NCBI RefSeq assembly: GCF_001954275.1
Contig: NZ_MBEU01000010.1
Span: 124,001-188,000 of the forward strand
Direction: 5' to 3'
Length of the DNA: 64,000 nt
Origin: Mycobacterium sp. IS-836
Lineage (GTDB): Bacteria; Actinomycetota; Actinomycetes; Mycobacteriales; Mycobacteriaceae
The position numbers were made by a program, and so were the translations under genes. The notes beneath the pieces are model-generated. The model worked only from the letters and a program-made list of their open reading frames with translations. It was not told the DNA's origin and searched no databases. Shown here in pieces: positions 26,130-35,251 of this stretch. The stretch's first letter is position 1. Every line of letters starts with the position of its first letter.

Positions 26130-26801
26130 TCAGCCCAACGGGGTGACGGTGTCGCGCAAGGTGACAAGGACCGGGGCATACATGCGGGCCTTGATGGCGC
26201 CCAGAGTGTCGCCGGCCTTGTTCGCCTGCGCGGCGGCGAGTTCGATGGCCTTGGCGCGCACCACATCCTCTGCCACCGCGTCGTCAACGATGCCGGCCGC
26301 GACGGCGTCCGTCCCGCCGTAGCGGTGTCCGCTGAGCATGGCCTGATGCGCGGTTTGCGGCGCCAACCGGGCCTGAATGAGCGCGGCCATGCCAGGGGTG
26401 AACGGGATGTTGATGTCCACCTCGGGCAGACACCAGAAGCCGCGGTCGGCGCGCATGACGCGAAAGTCGTGCGCCAGGGTGAACATCGCGCCCGCGGCGA
26501 AGGCGTGTCCCTGCACGGAGGCCACAGTGATCACCGGCAGGGACAGCACTCGCGCGAAGAGTTGGTGAACGGAAACGACGTAGTCGATGTGTTGGTCGGC
26601 GTGGGCGGATAGCCAGTCAAGGTCCAAACCGTTGGAGTAGAACTTCCCGGTGGCGGCGGTAACGAGGGCCCGGGGTCCGTGGGCCTTCTCCACCTCTTCC
26701 AGCCCGGCGTCGACGGAAGAGATCCAGTCGGGGTGAAAGCGGTTCTCACCGTCGCCGAGGTCGAGAACGAAGACGTTGTCGTGGCGATCGAGCGTGGGCA
26801 T
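26130..26801 (-). CDS. enoyl-CoA hydratase/isomerase family protein
   Basis: 223 residues, shorter than usual (about 260) because the C-terminal trimerisation helices are reduced. Oxyanion-hole segments are TGKFYSNGLDLDWL and VQGHAFAAGAMFTLAHDFRV. The active-site region reads LPEVDINIPFTPGM. The pattern resembles the delta3,delta2-enoyl-CoA isomerase-like branch of the crotonase superfamily rather than classical hydratases. It is upstream of the hotdog thioesterase in the same transcription unit. Confidence 0.88.
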   Translation of the reverse strand: MPTLDRHDNVFVLDLGDGENRFHPDWISSVDAGLEEVEKAHGPRALVTAATGKFYSNGLDLDWLSAHADQHIDYVVSVHQLFARVLSLPVITVASVQGHAFAAGAMFTLAHDFRVMRADRGFWCLPEVDINIPFTPGMAALIQARLAPQTAHQAMLSGHRYGGTDAVAAGIVDDAVAEDVVRAKAIELAAAQANKAGDTLGAIKARMYAPVLVTLRDTVTPLG

Positions 26802-26958
26802 GCGAAACCCTACCTTTCATTCGTCAATTGACCATCCGGAGCGACGAAAAGCGCTGGCGCCGCAGGGCTTTCGCGGCTCCGAGGGGTACTGCTATCGATC
26901 GGTCCCTCTCGTCCCGATACACCGCCACATGGTGGCCGTTCATGTTACTATCTGCAGA

Positions 26959-26970
26959 ATAGCGAGCTAT
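26959..26970. promoter_or_regulatory. palindrome ATAGCGAGCTAT upstream of hxlR-type gene
   Basis: A perfect inverted repeat ATAGC-GA-GCTAT lies 25 bases upstream of the HxlR-family start, within an AT-rich stretch that could hold the promoter. It is a possible autoregulatory site. Confidence 0.5.
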
Positions 26971-26995
26971 CTATAGGATAGGAAGCGGGTGAGAC

Positions 26996-27409
26996 ATGGA
27001 CCACAGCCGCGAACCCACGGCGTGGCTGCCGTATTGCCCGTATTACGCCGCGGCCGGCGACATCTTGACCCGCCGCTGGGCACCGATGGTGCTGCGCGCA
27101 CTGGTCACCGGCCCGAAGCGGTTCGGCGAGATAGCCGCGTCTATCCCCGATATGACGGACAAGCTGCTGTCCCAGCGACTCAAGGACCTTGAAGACGAGG
27201 GCTTGGTCGAGCGCTTTCTCGGCGACGGCCGTCCGGCGCGCGTCGAGTATCGGTTGACAGAGAAGGGCGTCGAGCTCGGTGACATCCTGCTCGACATCAA
27301 TCTGTGGGCGCTGAAATGGATTGACCTGTCCGCCCGTCAACCAGCGACGAAAACGCGAGTAACCCGCCGCGCACGATCCACTACCGCCAAAATGAAAGGG
27401 ACAAAATGA
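26996..27409 (+). CDS. HxlR family transcriptional regulator
   Basis: 137 residues with the HxlR winged-helix pattern: ILTRRWAPMVLRALVTGPKRFGEIAASIPDMTDKLLSQRLKDLEDEGLVER, then YRLTEKGVELGDIL. A basic C-terminal tail (RARSTTAKMKGTK) follows. HxlR proteins often sense redox-active or aldehyde compounds, some through a conserved Cys near the N-terminus; here YCPY supplies one. The stop overlaps the next PPOX gene start (ATGA), so it probably regulates that enzyme. Confidence 0.9.
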   Translation: MDHSREPTAWLPYCPYYAAAGDILTRRWAPMVLRALVTGPKRFGEIAASIPDMTDKLLSQRLKDLEDEGLVERFLGDGRPARVEYRLTEKGVELGDILLDINLWALKWIDLSARQPATKTRVTRRARSTTAKMKGTK

Positions 27410-27822
27410 AACTCGATGACGGCATGCGCAAATTTCTCGGCGACGGCGCAGACGCCACCCTGGTTACGATCAACCCCGACGGTAGCCCCCATGTGTCGGT
27501 CGTATGGGTTGCGCTCCAATCCACGCCAGAAGGCGACGAGCTAGTGAGCGCGCATCTGAGCGAGTACCGAAAGACCCGCAACATTCGCCGGGACCCCCGC
27601 GTGGCTCTGACAATCCTTTCCAAGGAGCCCCATCCCGGGCAGCCCACACCGTATCTGTCCGTCACTGGGTCCGCCCGCATCGTCGAGGGCGGCGCACCCG
27701 AATTGTTGACCGAGCTGGCCGACGTCATGCTGGGATCCAGCGAGCATTTTCCGCCGCCGGGTTCCCCATCGGGGCTACTCACCAGAATCCGCATCGAAAA
27801 GGTCGGCGGCGCCGGCGCTTAG
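27406..27822 (+). CDS. PPOX-class F420-dependent oxidoreductase
   Basis: 138 residues: DDGMRKFLGDGADATLVTINPDGSPHVSVVWV, RKTRNIRRDPRVALTILSKE and YLSVTGSARIVEGG, the typical split-barrel flavin/deazaflavin reductase layout. Mycobacterial proteins of this type bind F420 and reduce quinones, biliverdin or xenobiotics. It is translationally coupled to the HxlR regulator and convergent with narS (11-base gap). Confidence 0.9.
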   Translation: MKLDDGMRKFLGDGADATLVTINPDGSPHVSVVWVALQSTPEGDELVSAHLSEYRKTRNIRRDPRVALTILSKEPHPGQPTPYLSVTGSARIVEGGAPELLTELADVMLGSSEHFPPPGSPSGLLTRIRIEKVGGAGA

Positions 27823-27833
27823 GGCCGACTCGA

Positions 27834-29054
27834 TTACTGCTTCAGCGGCAGTTCGACGCATATGTGAGTGCCCACCGGAACATCGAGAAAGACGAACGTT
27901 CCGCCCGCCGCTTCGACCCGCGCCCGGTGCGAGGCTAGCCCGATGTGTCCCTCGCCCAGGCGGCGCGCCATCGCGTCGTCGGTGAATCCCATGCCGTCGT
28001 CGACCACGTCCAAAACGCAGCTGCCTTCGTTGATCCCAAGGCGAACTGAAGCATTGCCGGCCTGAGAATGTTGCACCAGGTTGGACAGCAGCTCCCGCGC
28101 CACCCCGAAGACGATGGGGTCGATCTCGTTGCGAAGCGGGTAATCGATGTCCGTCGAGACGTCGATACCAGAACGCTGGGCGGTGTGTGCGGCTAGCTGC
28201 TGCAGCGCCGCACCCAATCCGACCTGCTCGAGGACGGCCGGATGCAGCTCAAACGTCGCCTGCCGCAATCGGTCCGAGGCAGCCTGCAGCCCGGCCATCG
28301 CGCGACCGACTCGCTCGTCACCAGGAAACGCCGTATCCAACTCGACGAGCTCTTGGCGCACGGCCAGGATGTCTTGCAGCGGTCCGTCGTGGATGGATTC
28401 CGAAATCCGGCGCTGCTCCACATCCGACGCAGTCATTGTCTGAGCCAGCAGTTCCTCGCGTAGTGTGCTGAGCCCGGCCACCGACCGGGTATGCCGTTCT
28501 TCGACGCGTACAGCGACAAACGCTGTGACACACAGGAACCCGTAGAGCAGGAACCGGAACGTGGCCTCGGTGATGCCGATCGAGCCGACCATTTCCGGGT
28601 CCTCGAGCACCGCGATCGCGAACCCCACCATCGAGAAGATCAACACCACCGCCGCTCGCCGGGAGGAGACGTCGAGCCCGATGAGGATCGGCAACGCCGT
28701 CATGATGAGCAGCGGGTGCAGTCCGTTGGTGGACAGCACCTGAAAGACGGTCAGCACGATCACGTCGATGACGGTGAACGCAAACGGCTCCACGCGGCCG
28801 ACGCCGGCCAACCGGCCGCGTGCGAGCCATCGTCGGCTGCCGGAGAAGGCCAGCGTCAGCGCGCACAGCGCCATCAAGCCGTACCCGATGATCAGCACGG
28901 TTTGCTGGGGCCATTCGGACCGGCGCGTGTCGCTGAGCATCGCAGCGATCATCAAGCCCACCACGCCGATCCGAAGGACCGACGCGATTCGATACGAGCG
29001 CAGCTGGTGGATCCTGCGCACCCGGTTCAGTTCTGCGTCGCTGGCCACCGCCAC
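27834..29054 (-). CDS. narS: sensor histidine kinase, NarS-like (NarL partner)
   Basis: About 406 residues. Several hydrophobic segments occupy the N-terminal half (SVLRIGVVGLMIAAML, VLIIGYGLMALCALTLAFSG, FAFTVIDVIVLTVFQVL, LLIMTALPILIGLDV and more), giving a membrane-embedded sensor. A HisKA_3 box SIHDGPLQDILAVRQELVELD carries the phospho-acceptor His. An HATPase domain follows (ELLSNLVQHSQAGNASVRLG, then DDGMGFTDDA). It is divergent from narL and matches the Rv0845/NarS arrangement. The start is uncertain: GTG codons at 29054 and 29048 or ATG at 29162 are possible; the longest choices would run into narL's leader. Confidence 0.85.
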   Translation of the reverse strand: MAVASDAELNRVRRIHQLRSYRIASVLRIGVVGLMIAAMLSDTRRSEWPQQTVLIIGYGLMALCALTLAFSGSRRWLARGRLAGVGRVEPFAFTVIDVIVLTVFQVLSTNGLHPLLIMTALPILIGLDVSSRRAAVVLIFSMVGFAIAVLEDPEMVGSIGITEATFRFLLYGFLCVTAFVAVRVEERHTRSVAGLSTLREELLAQTMTASDVEQRRISESIHDGPLQDILAVRQELVELDTAFPGDERVGRAMAGLQAASDRLRQATFELHPAVLEQVGLGAALQQLAAHTAQRSGIDVSTDIDYPLRNEIDPIVFGVARELLSNLVQHSQAGNASVRLGINEGSCVLDVVDDGMGFTDDAMARRLGEGHIGLASHRARVEAAGGTFVFLDVPVGTHICVELPLKQ

Positions 29055-29166
29055 CCGATCACCGTACTCATCCGCGCCGGCGCGCCCGTGGCAAATCGCG
29101 CGAAAACGCAGCAGAGCACCCGAAATCGCGAACGAATGCTTTCGATAAACCGCTACACTCATCGCC

Positions 29167-29820
29167 ATGGCCGACGCGGCTACGCCCGCCGAAGTGCGTG
29201 TGGTCGTTGGTGACGACCACCCGCTCTTTCGCGAGGGTGTAGTGCGCGCACTTGCCTCGAGCGGTTCGGTGAACGTGGTCGGCGAGGCCGATGACGGATC
29301 GGCGGCACTGGAATTGATCAAGACGCACCTCCCGGATGTCGCATTGCTCGACTACCGAATGCCCGGCATGGATGGCTCCGAGGTCGCGGCGGCGGTGCGA
29401 AGTCAGCAGTTGCCGACCCGCGTGTTGCTTCTCTCGGCACACGACGAGCCGGCGATCGTGTTTCAGGCACTGCAGCAGGGCGCCGCCGGCTTCTTGCTGA
29501 AGGACTCGACCCGCGCCGAAATCGTCAAGGCGGTCCTCGATTGCGCGGAGGGTCGCGACGTCGTCGCACCCGGACTCGTCGGGGGCCTCGCCGCGGAAAT
29601 CCGCCAGCGTGCAGCACCCACGGCACCCGTGCTCAGCGCGCGAGAGCGCGAGGTGCTCAATCGGATTGCCCGCGGCCAAAGCATCCCCGCGATCGCAGCC
29701 GAGCTCTACGTCGCGCCGTCGACGGTCAAGACCCATGTGCAACGCCTCTACGAAAAGCTCGGGGTCGGCGATCGCGCGGCCGCCGTGGCGGAAGCCATGC
29801 GGCAAGGTCTGCTCAGCTAG
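29167..29820 (+). CDS. narL: response regulator NarL
   Basis: 217 residues. Receiver domain: acidic pocket Asp16/Asp17 (VVGDDHPLF), phospho-acceptor Asp62 (LLDYRMPG) and Lys112 (LLKDS). C-terminal LuxR/GerE helix-turn-helix: LSAREREVLNRIARGQSIPAIAAELYVAPSTVKTHV, given here only as the family landmark. The sequence is very close to what I remember of M. tuberculosis NarL (Rv0844c). It is divergently transcribed from the kinase and convergent with the E1-alpha gene (24-base gap). Confidence 0.93.
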   Translation: MADAATPAEVRVVVGDDHPLFREGVVRALASSGSVNVVGEADDGSAALELIKTHLPDVALLDYRMPGMDGSEVAAAVRSQQLPTRVLLLSAHDEPAIVFQALQQGAAGFLLKDSTRAEIVKAVLDCAEGRDVVAPGLVGGLAAEIRQRAAPTAPVLSAREREVLNRIARGQSIPAIAAELYVAPSTVKTHVQRLYEKLGVGDRAAAVAEAMRQGLLS

Positions 29821-29844
29821 CGGGCGACGGCGGGTGCCGCTCAC

Positions 29845-30738
29845 TCACGAAGCCGGATCCTCCGCGCCCAACAGTGCGTTCGCGGATGACATGGCCTCCG
29901 CCATCATTTGGCGAGCCCGTCGTTCGACCTCGTAAAGGTGGTCGTCGCTGACGCCGGCACCGGTCAGCTGCCGCCGGGCGAAGACCAAAGGATCGACGCT
30001 AGAGGGGTGATTAGTGCGGTAGGTGACCGCCTTGACCACGGTGGGGCCGCCGCCGACGCTCGCTCGTTCTACCGCGTGGGCGACCGATTTATGCACCGCC
30101 GCAACGTCTCTACCGTCGGCCAGGAGCACGGGCATTCCGTGGCTCTCGCGTGCACCGCGGCGCACCCCCGATCCGGTGCGAATGTCCTCGACGACGAACA
30201 CCACGGGAAGCCGCCACGAAACGGCTATGCGCGCGGCCGTTTCGAACTCGACGGAGTTCGAGTCCTCATCGCCGATAACACACAGTGTGACTTTGCCTGC
30301 GCCGGCGACTTGCTGCGCGTAGGCATCGCCAAGCGCGAACATGACCGATTGCTTCAACGGGCTTGAGCTGGCGAATATCAGCTTCCATTCGGCGGCGAAC
30401 GGGTCTTCGTTGGACGCGCCGCCCACCTCCCGGCTCGGGGCGAATATTTCGGCGATGGCCGGACCCAGCGGGAGCGACAGACCGATCTGCTGTGCGTGTT
30501 GGAAATGGGGGATGGCGGTGCTGATGATGTCGCCCGGTCGAAGCGCTGCGGTAGCGCCCACGGCCACGGCTTCCTGACCGAATGCGGCCACCATGGGTCC
30601 GTTGAGCAGACCGTCGATGCGCGACTCCTCCAATGCCATGTCGAGCAGACGCAGTGCCCACATCCGGCGGTACAGCTCCAGCTGCTCACCGACAGGCGCG
30701 GCCGAGGGTTTCGCCGACAGTTTCGAGGTGCGAGCCAT
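29845..30738 (-). CDS. thiamine-diphosphate-dependent dehydrogenase E1 component alpha subunit
   Basis: 297 residues matching the alpha subunit of pyruvate/acetoin/branched-chain 2-oxoacid dehydrogenases. The ThDP motif is GDEDSNSVEFETAARIAVSWRLPVVFVVED, with the substrate/regulatory segment RTGSGVRRGARESHGMPVLLADGRD. No E1 beta or E2 gene is adjacent, so it is an orphan here. It corresponds positionally to Rv0843 beside narL/narS. The start is the ATG at 30738. The lipid or amino acid substrate is unknown. Confidence 0.88.
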   Translation of the reverse strand: MARTSKLSAKPSAAPVGEQLELYRRMWALRLLDMALEESRIDGLLNGPMVAAFGQEAVAVGATAALRPGDIISTAIPHFQHAQQIGLSLPLGPAIAEIFAPSREVGGASNEDPFAAEWKLIFASSSPLKQSVMFALGDAYAQQVAGAGKVTLCVIGDEDSNSVEFETAARIAVSWRLPVVFVVEDIRTGSGVRRGARESHGMPVLLADGRDVAAVHKSVAHAVERASVGGGPTVVKAVTYRTNHPSSVDPLVFARRQLTGAGVSDDHLYEVERRARQMMAEAMSSANALLGAEDPAS

Positions 30739-30859
30739 GTCCCGGTCTCCTAACCGATCGTTTGGGCGTTTGACCGCCTTCTTAGACACAAGCTCAACGT
30801 AGATCGGTATGGGTGGGCGCACCTCCGCCGATCGGTTCGCAAAAGTGATGAACGCACAT

Positions 30860-30875
30860 TCCCCCGATTGGGGGA
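30860..30875. promoter_or_regulatory. TCCCCC-GATT-GGGGGA inverted repeat upstream of E1-alpha
   Basis: Perfect 6-bp arms around a 4-nt spacer, in the interval after meaB and 122 bases upstream of the E1-alpha start. It could be the site of a LuxR-type response regulator such as the nearby NarL, or part of the meaB 3' end; neither can be decided by eye. Confidence 0.5.
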
Positions 30876-30886
30876 CACGGCGACGT

Positions 30887-31774
30887 TCAGTCCGGGCGTT
30901 GAGTGCCGGGGGCCAGCAGCTTTTCGGCCGCCGTGTACGGATCATCGTGGCCGTCGACCACTGACTCGGCGAGCCGGTCGAGGTCCGGGCGGCCGCGCAG
31001 CCGTGTTTGGGCCAGCGAGAGGATCTGCGCCCGCGCCCGGGCCAGTCGACGGTCGCGGCTGTCGGTGCGGCGGTGGTCGTCGATAGCCGCGACCAGGTCA
31101 GCGACGCCTTCACCCTGGGCGGCAACGAGGCTGACGATCGGGGCCTTGGTTTCGGCGCGCAGATCCCGCACGGTCTGTTCGGCACCGTCGCGGTCGGCCT
31201 TGTTGACGACCACGATGTCGGCGACCTCGAGCACACCCGCCTTGGCGGCCTGCACCGCGTCGCCCGCCCCGGGATTCAGGATGACGACGGTTGGGTCGGC
31301 GACGGCGGCGATCTCGATCTCGGACTGCCCCACACCCACCGTCTCGAGCATGACCACGTCGTAACCAATCGCGCCCAGCAGGCGAATGGCGGCCGGAACG
31401 GCGGCGGCCAGCCCCCCGAGATGGCCGCGCGTTGCCACCGACCGAATCAGCACATCGGAGTCGTTGATATGCGCGGCCATTCGAATGCGATCGCCCAGCA
31501 GCGCGCCTCCACTGAACGGCGACGTCGGGTCCACGGCCAATACGGCCACCCGGCACCCGCGCTCGCGATAGGCGCCGACCAGCGCCGCGATCGTCGTCGA
31601 CTTGCCCGCGCCCGGCGGTCCGGTGATGCCGATGATCGCGCCCGCGCATGCCGACGAGGGCTCGATGCTCGCCAACACCTCGTCGCGCCGGTCACCCTCG
31701 ACCAGACTCAGCAGCCGACCCGCCGCCCGCGGAGACCCGTTGCGCGCACCGGCAATTAGGTCGGCGATGGTCAT
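30887..31774 (-). CDS. meaB: MeaB/ArgK-family GTPase, B12-mutase chaperone
   Basis: 295 residues. Walker A GPPGAGKST at residues 52-60, G2/G3 region LAVDPTSPFSGGALLGDRIRM and ETVGVGQSE, and G4 NKAD are all present. MeaB proteins load or protect adenosylcobalamin in acyl-CoA mutases. A split acyl-CoA mutase is encoded 10 kb away (41416-43422) and is its probable client. The gene starts 7 bases after the thiolase stop, so it is co-transcribed with it. Confidence 0.93.
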   Translation of the reverse strand: MTIADLIAGARNGSPRAAGRLLSLVEGDRRDEVLASIEPSSACAGAIIGITGPPGAGKSTTIAALVGAYRERGCRVAVLAVDPTSPFSGGALLGDRIRMAAHINDSDVLIRSVATRGHLGGLAAAVPAAIRLLGAIGYDVVMLETVGVGQSEIEIAAVADPTVVILNPGAGDAVQAAKAGVLEVADIVVVNKADRDGAEQTVRDLRAETKAPIVSLVAAQGEGVADLVAAIDDHRRTDSRDRRLARARAQILSLAQTRLRGRPDLDRLAESVVDGHDDPYTAAEKLLAPGTQRPD

Positions 31775-31781
31775 TTGCGCA

Positions 31782-32921
31782 TTATGGCGCAGCGACCTCG
31801 ATGACCGTCGCCGAGCCCATCCCGCCGCCTGCGCACATGGCCGCGACGCCGATTCCCCCGCCGCGGCGGCGCAATTCGTGCACCAGCGTGACGAGCATCC
31901 GGGCCCCGGTTGCCGCGACGGGGTGTCCCAGCGAGCAGCCGCTGCCGCTGACGTTGACCTTGTCCGGGTCGAGATCGAGAATCTTGACGGTAGCCACGCA
32001 CATGGCCGCGAATGCCTCGTTGATTTCGAACAGATCCACGGCGGAGATCGAAAGCCCCGCGCGGCCAAGCGCTTTCGGGATCGCTTCCACCGGAGCCAAG
32101 CCGGTGATCGCCGGGTCGACGCCGACGGACGCCCAGGACCGCACGGTGGCCAGCGCGGGCAGCCCGAGCCGCTCGCTCGCGATGGTCAACACTGCGGCAC
32201 CGTCGTTGGCTCCGCAGGCATTCCCGGCGGTGATCGAGAAGCCCTCGATCTCGGGATGCAGCGGCTTGAGTGCGGCCAGCTTCTCCATGCTGGTGTCACG
32301 GCGGGGATGCTCGTCGACCGAAAACAGCCCGTGCGGCGTCTCGATGGGCACGATCTCTTCTTTGAAGCGGCCCTCGTCGATTGCGGCGATGGCATTGCGG
32401 TGGGAGCGCAGCGCCCAGGCATCCATCTCTTCGCGACTCACGCCCGCCTTGACCGCAGCGTTCCACCCCACCGTGATCGACATGTCGAGGTTGGGCGCAT
32501 CGGGACGGTCGGGGTGGGTCGGCGGAAACCAGTCGACCCACTCGCCGTCCACTTGCATGCGTGACCGCGGCGACGTGGACGCGGAGTTCACACCCCCGGC
32601 GATGACGAGCTGGTCCATCCCGGCCCGCACGCTGGCCGCCGCGCTCTGCACCGCCGCCTGACCCGCCGCGCAGTGCCGGTTGTTGGCCAGACCGGGCACC
32701 TGGGTCAGGCCGCTCGTGATGGCCGCGTGCCGAGCCAGCACGCCGCCACCGTAAAGGCCCTCGCCCAGGATCACGTCGTCGACTTGCGCGGGATCGAGGT
32801 CCGCGGCGGCCTCGGAGACGACATGGTGCGCGAGGTCGAATGCGCTGGTGTCGCGCAGCGTTCCCTTGCGCGCGGTGCCGATCGGGGTGCGCAGGGCGGA
32901 AACGATGACGGCTTCGGGCAC
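31782..32921 (-). CDS. acetyl-CoA acetyltransferase/thiolase
   Basis: 379 residues. The acyl-accepting Cys84 sits in NRHCAAGQAAVQ. The second half contains INEAFAAM, GCSLGHPVAATGAR and the final catalytic CAGGGMGSA. It should cleave or form a beta-ketoacyl-CoA. The GTG start at 32921 follows GGAGAAG. It is upstream of meaB in one operon, with the palindrome at 32965-32979 in its promoter region. It probably completes degradation of the acyl-CoA made by nearby genes (inference). Confidence 0.93.
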   Translation of the reverse strand: MPEAVIVSALRTPIGTARKGTLRDTSAFDLAHHVVSEAAADLDPAQVDDVILGEGLYGGGVLARHAAITSGLTQVPGLANNRHCAAGQAAVQSAAASVRAGMDQLVIAGGVNSASTSPRSRMQVDGEWVDWFPPTHPDRPDAPNLDMSITVGWNAAVKAGVSREEMDAWALRSHRNAIAAIDEGRFKEEIVPIETPHGLFSVDEHPRRDTSMEKLAALKPLHPEIEGFSITAGNACGANDGAAVLTIASERLGLPALATVRSWASVGVDPAITGLAPVEAIPKALGRAGLSISAVDLFEINEAFAAMCVATVKILDLDPDKVNVSGSGCSLGHPVAATGARMLVTLVHELRRRGGGIGVAAMCAGGGMGSATVIEVAAP

Positions 32922-32964
32922 GGGTCTTCTCCAGTTCAGCGGCGCAGCTTGCGAGAACCCTATT

Positions 32965-32979
32965 CTCTCATTTTGAGAG
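32965..32979. promoter_or_regulatory. CTCTCA-TTT-TGAGAG palindrome in the thiolase promoter
   Basis: A perfect inverted repeat 44 bases upstream of the thiolase GTG, in an AT-rich patch. Its TCTCA/TGAGA arms recur with a 5-nt spacer at 45917-45931, upstream of the methyltransferase. It is a candidate repressor site for the thiolase-meaB operon. Confidence 0.55.
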
Positions 32980-33010
32980 TCTGAGTTGCAAGGAGCGACC
33001 CTGTCGCCGA

Positions 33011-33529
33011 CTAGTTGGTGCGGTTGGACCATCCCGAGGGCAGGTTTTCGGGACCGGTGTCGATAACGGTCTCGTCGTCCGTTCCGACGTATTCGAACCA
33101 CGTGATGTAGGCGAATTCGGGGACTTCGTAGATGGGGTAGGTCGGGCCGTCGTCGCGGTAGGCCCGCATCTCATCCAGGTGTTCGTTCTGGAAGCAGACC
33201 GTGCGCTCGCCATGCGTGCGGACCCACTGCGGGAAGAAGATGACGCCGTGGATGCGGCGTTTGGCGGGGAGGATGTTAACCGCCACGCAAGTGCCCGTGG
33301 GTTCGCTCCAGGACACTTTGAAACTGTCGTCGTCGAGTTGGACGAGGTTGACTTTCTGGTCTTTGACCCAACGGCCTCCGACATGCCCGGAGTGGATGCG
33401 GTAGTCGATGGTAGAGGCGTTCTTGACATACATCTCGTACTGCCACCCGTTTGCATAGGTGTAGATGAAGCGGTGGCCGACGATCCCCGAAAGATCCTGC
33501 GGCGGAACCGGGTTAGCGACGCTGGTCAT
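33011..33529 (-). CDS. padC: phenolic acid decarboxylase
   Basis: 172 residues that align easily with Bacillus Pad[45 protein letters not shown] and [10 protein letters not shown] are all conserved. The residues equivalent to the catalytic Tyr11, Tyr13, Arg41 and Glu64 of the Bacillus enzyme are Tyr23, Tyr25, Arg53 and Glu76. It should decarboxylate p-coumaric, ferulic or caffeic acid to the vinylphenol without a cofactor. It is divergent from pip and follows the thiolase gene region. This links the locus to plant phenolics. Confidence 0.93.
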   Translation of the reverse strand: MTSVANPVPPQDLSGIVGHRFIYTYANGWQYEMYVKNASTIDYRIHSGHVGGRWVKDQKVNLVQLDDDSFKVSWSEPTGTCVAVNILPAKRRIHGVIFFPQWVRTHGERTVCFQNEHLDEMRAYRDDGPTYPIYEVPEFAYITWFEYVGTDDETVIDTGPENLPSGWSNRTN

Positions 33530-33605
33530 TGCCCTATCCTGCCAGGACTGCGGCGGCACTTGTGGGCAGGCTGCGGGAAACGCGCGGATTTGCGATGGTG
33601 GACGG

Positions 33606-34466
33606 ATGACTCAGGGAATGATCGCGGTCCCGGGCGGGAACGTCTGGTTCACTCGGGTTGGCGGCGGGGCGGGTTATCCGCTGCTCGCGGTTCATGGAGG
33701 TCCGGGTATGCCGCACACCTACATGAGCTCGCTGGAACGCCTGGCCGACGAGCGCGAAGTCATCTTCTGGGATCAGCTCGGGTGTGGCAAGTCCGAACGC
33801 CCGTCCGACCGCAGGCTTTGGACGATGGAACGCTCGGTGGCCGAAATGGATGCCGTGGTACAGGCGCTGGGGCTGAACCGCTTTCACATCTTCGGCAATT
33901 CGTGGGGCGGAATGTTGGCCCAACAGTACGTGCTTGACGTCGCGTCCGGGGCTGCAAGTCTGACGATCTCCAACAGCTTCGCGTCGATACCCGAATTCTC
34001 GAAGATGGTGGCGCGCTTGAAATCCGAGCTTGATCCGGCCACACAATCCAGCATCGACCGGCACGAAGCCGGCGGCACGACATACGCGTCCGAATATCAC
34101 GCCGCGATCCGCACCTGGAACGAAACGCATCTGTGCCGCGTTCGTCCATGGCCGGCGGAGCTCGAAGAGTCGTTCCGGACTATGAACAACGAGGTCTACG
34201 GAACCATGTTCGGGCTGAGCAACTTTCGCATCGTCGGAACCATTCGGGATTGGGACGTGTTCGACCGATTGGCCGAAATCTCGCCACCGACGCTCATCCT
34301 CGCCGGCAGGTACGACGAATGCGTGCCCGAACACATGCGGGACATGCACGCGCGCATCCCGGGTTCGCGGTTTGAGTTATTCGAGTCGAGCTCTCACATG
34401 CCGTTCATCGAGGAGCCGGACCGGTTCGATGAGGTGATGCGTGAGTTCCTGCGGCATAACGACTGA
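33606..34466 (+). CDS. pip: proline iminopeptidase-type alpha/beta hydrolase
   Basis: 286 residues, the same length as I recall for M. tuberculosis Pip (Rv0840c). [10 protein letters not shown] gives the oxyanion hole, [13 protein letters not shown] holds the nucleophile Ser, [12 protein letters not shown] the acid and [11 protein letters not shown] the His. It belongs to the S33 peptidases that remove N-terminal proline or hydrolyse related amides and esters. The ATG at 33606 matches the family N-terminus ([10 protein letters not shown]). It is a conserved backbone gene standing alone between accessory operons. Confidence 0.92.
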   Translation: MTQGMIAVPGGNVWFTRVGGGAGYPLLAVHGGPGMPHTYMSSLERLADEREVIFWDQLGCGKSERPSDRRLWTMERSVAEMDAVVQALGLNRFHIFGNSWGGMLAQQYVLDVASGAASLTISNSFASIPEFSKMVARLKSELDPATQSSIDRHEAGGTTYASEYHAAIRTWNETHLCRVRPWPAELEESFRTMNNEVYGTMFGLSNFRIVGTIRDWDVFDRLAEISPPTLILAGRYDECVPEHMRDMHARIPGSRFELFESSSHMPFIEEPDRFDEVMREFLRHND

Positions 34467-34483
34467 ATCGCGGTCTCAGCGAG

Positions 34484-35251
34484 TCAGTTCTTGCCCGCCG
34501 CCAGCTTGGTGACGATCGACCGGAAGTCCTCGGTTACGAAGGACTGGCTTTCGGCCGACAGCGCATAGTCGAGACTGGCCAGTACGGCCCGCTCCAGATG
34601 GATGTTGAGCACCCGCTTGGTGCTCTCGACCGCCTGCTGAGGCAACTCCAAAATCTTTTTGGCGCAACCGATTGCCTCCGCGACCGGATCGGCCGCCACG
34701 TGGTTGGCCAGACCGAGTTCGACGGCGCGCTGCGCGCTGATGCGGGTGCCGGTCAGCGCGTACTCCTTGGCCAGCAGCAGGCTGATGTGCAGCGGCCAGG
34801 TCAGCGGTCCCCCATCGGCCGCGACCAGCCCGACCTGCACATGCGGGTCGGCGAGGTAGGCATCTTCGGCGATGTAGACGATGTCGCTGAGCGCGACCAG
34901 GCTGCAGCCGAGTCCGACAGCTGGGCCATTTACGGCCGCCACCACCGGGATTCGGCACCGCGCCATGCCCAGCACGATCTCGCGGCCATCGCGGATGGTC
35001 TTGGCGCGCAGCTCGGCATCTCCCGACAGCTCCTTGAGATACGAGAAATCTCCGCCCGCCGAAAACGCCCTGCCCGCCCCGGTGATCACCGCCGCGCGGG
35101 CCGAGGGGTCGTCGGTCAATCGTTGCCACAGCCGCGCGAGCCCGACGTGCAGGTTGTCGTTGACCGAGTTGAGGGACTCCGGCCGGTTCAGGGTGATGAT
35201 CCGCAATGGGCCTTCGGCACGGACATCGATTTCGGCAGGCATATCGTACAT
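34484..35251 (-). CDS. enoyl-CoA hydratase/isomerase family protein
   Basis: 255 residues of the crotonase superfamily. Oxyanion elements are GAGRAFSAGGDFSYLK and VNGPAVGLGCSLVALSD. At the position of the first catalytic Glu of hydratases (PE) the sequence is DPHVQVGL, so that acid is replaced by His. The next motif reads AADGGPLTW, so the reaction may not be simple hydration. Its ATG directly abuts the stop of the acyl-CoA dehydrogenase. It is the last gene of the fadD-fadE-fadE operon. Confidence 0.9.
   Translation of the reverse strand: MYDMPAEIDVRAEGPLRIITLNRPESLNSVNDNLHVGLARLWQRLTDDPSARAAVITGAGRAFSAGGDFSYLKELSGDAELRAKTIRDGREIVLGMARCRIPVVAAVNGPAVGLGCSLVALSDIVYIAEDAYLADPHVQVGLVAADGGPLTWPLHISLLLAKEYALTGTRISAQRAVELGLANHVAADPVAEAIGCAKKILELPQQAVESTKRVLNIHLERAVLASLDYALSAESQSFVTEDFRSIVTKLAAGKN

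Noticed and set aside
30860..30875. DosR/DevR dormancy box
   Set aside because: The DosR consensus has a GGGACT/AGTCCC core; this site has C6/G6 arms around GATT and does not fit.
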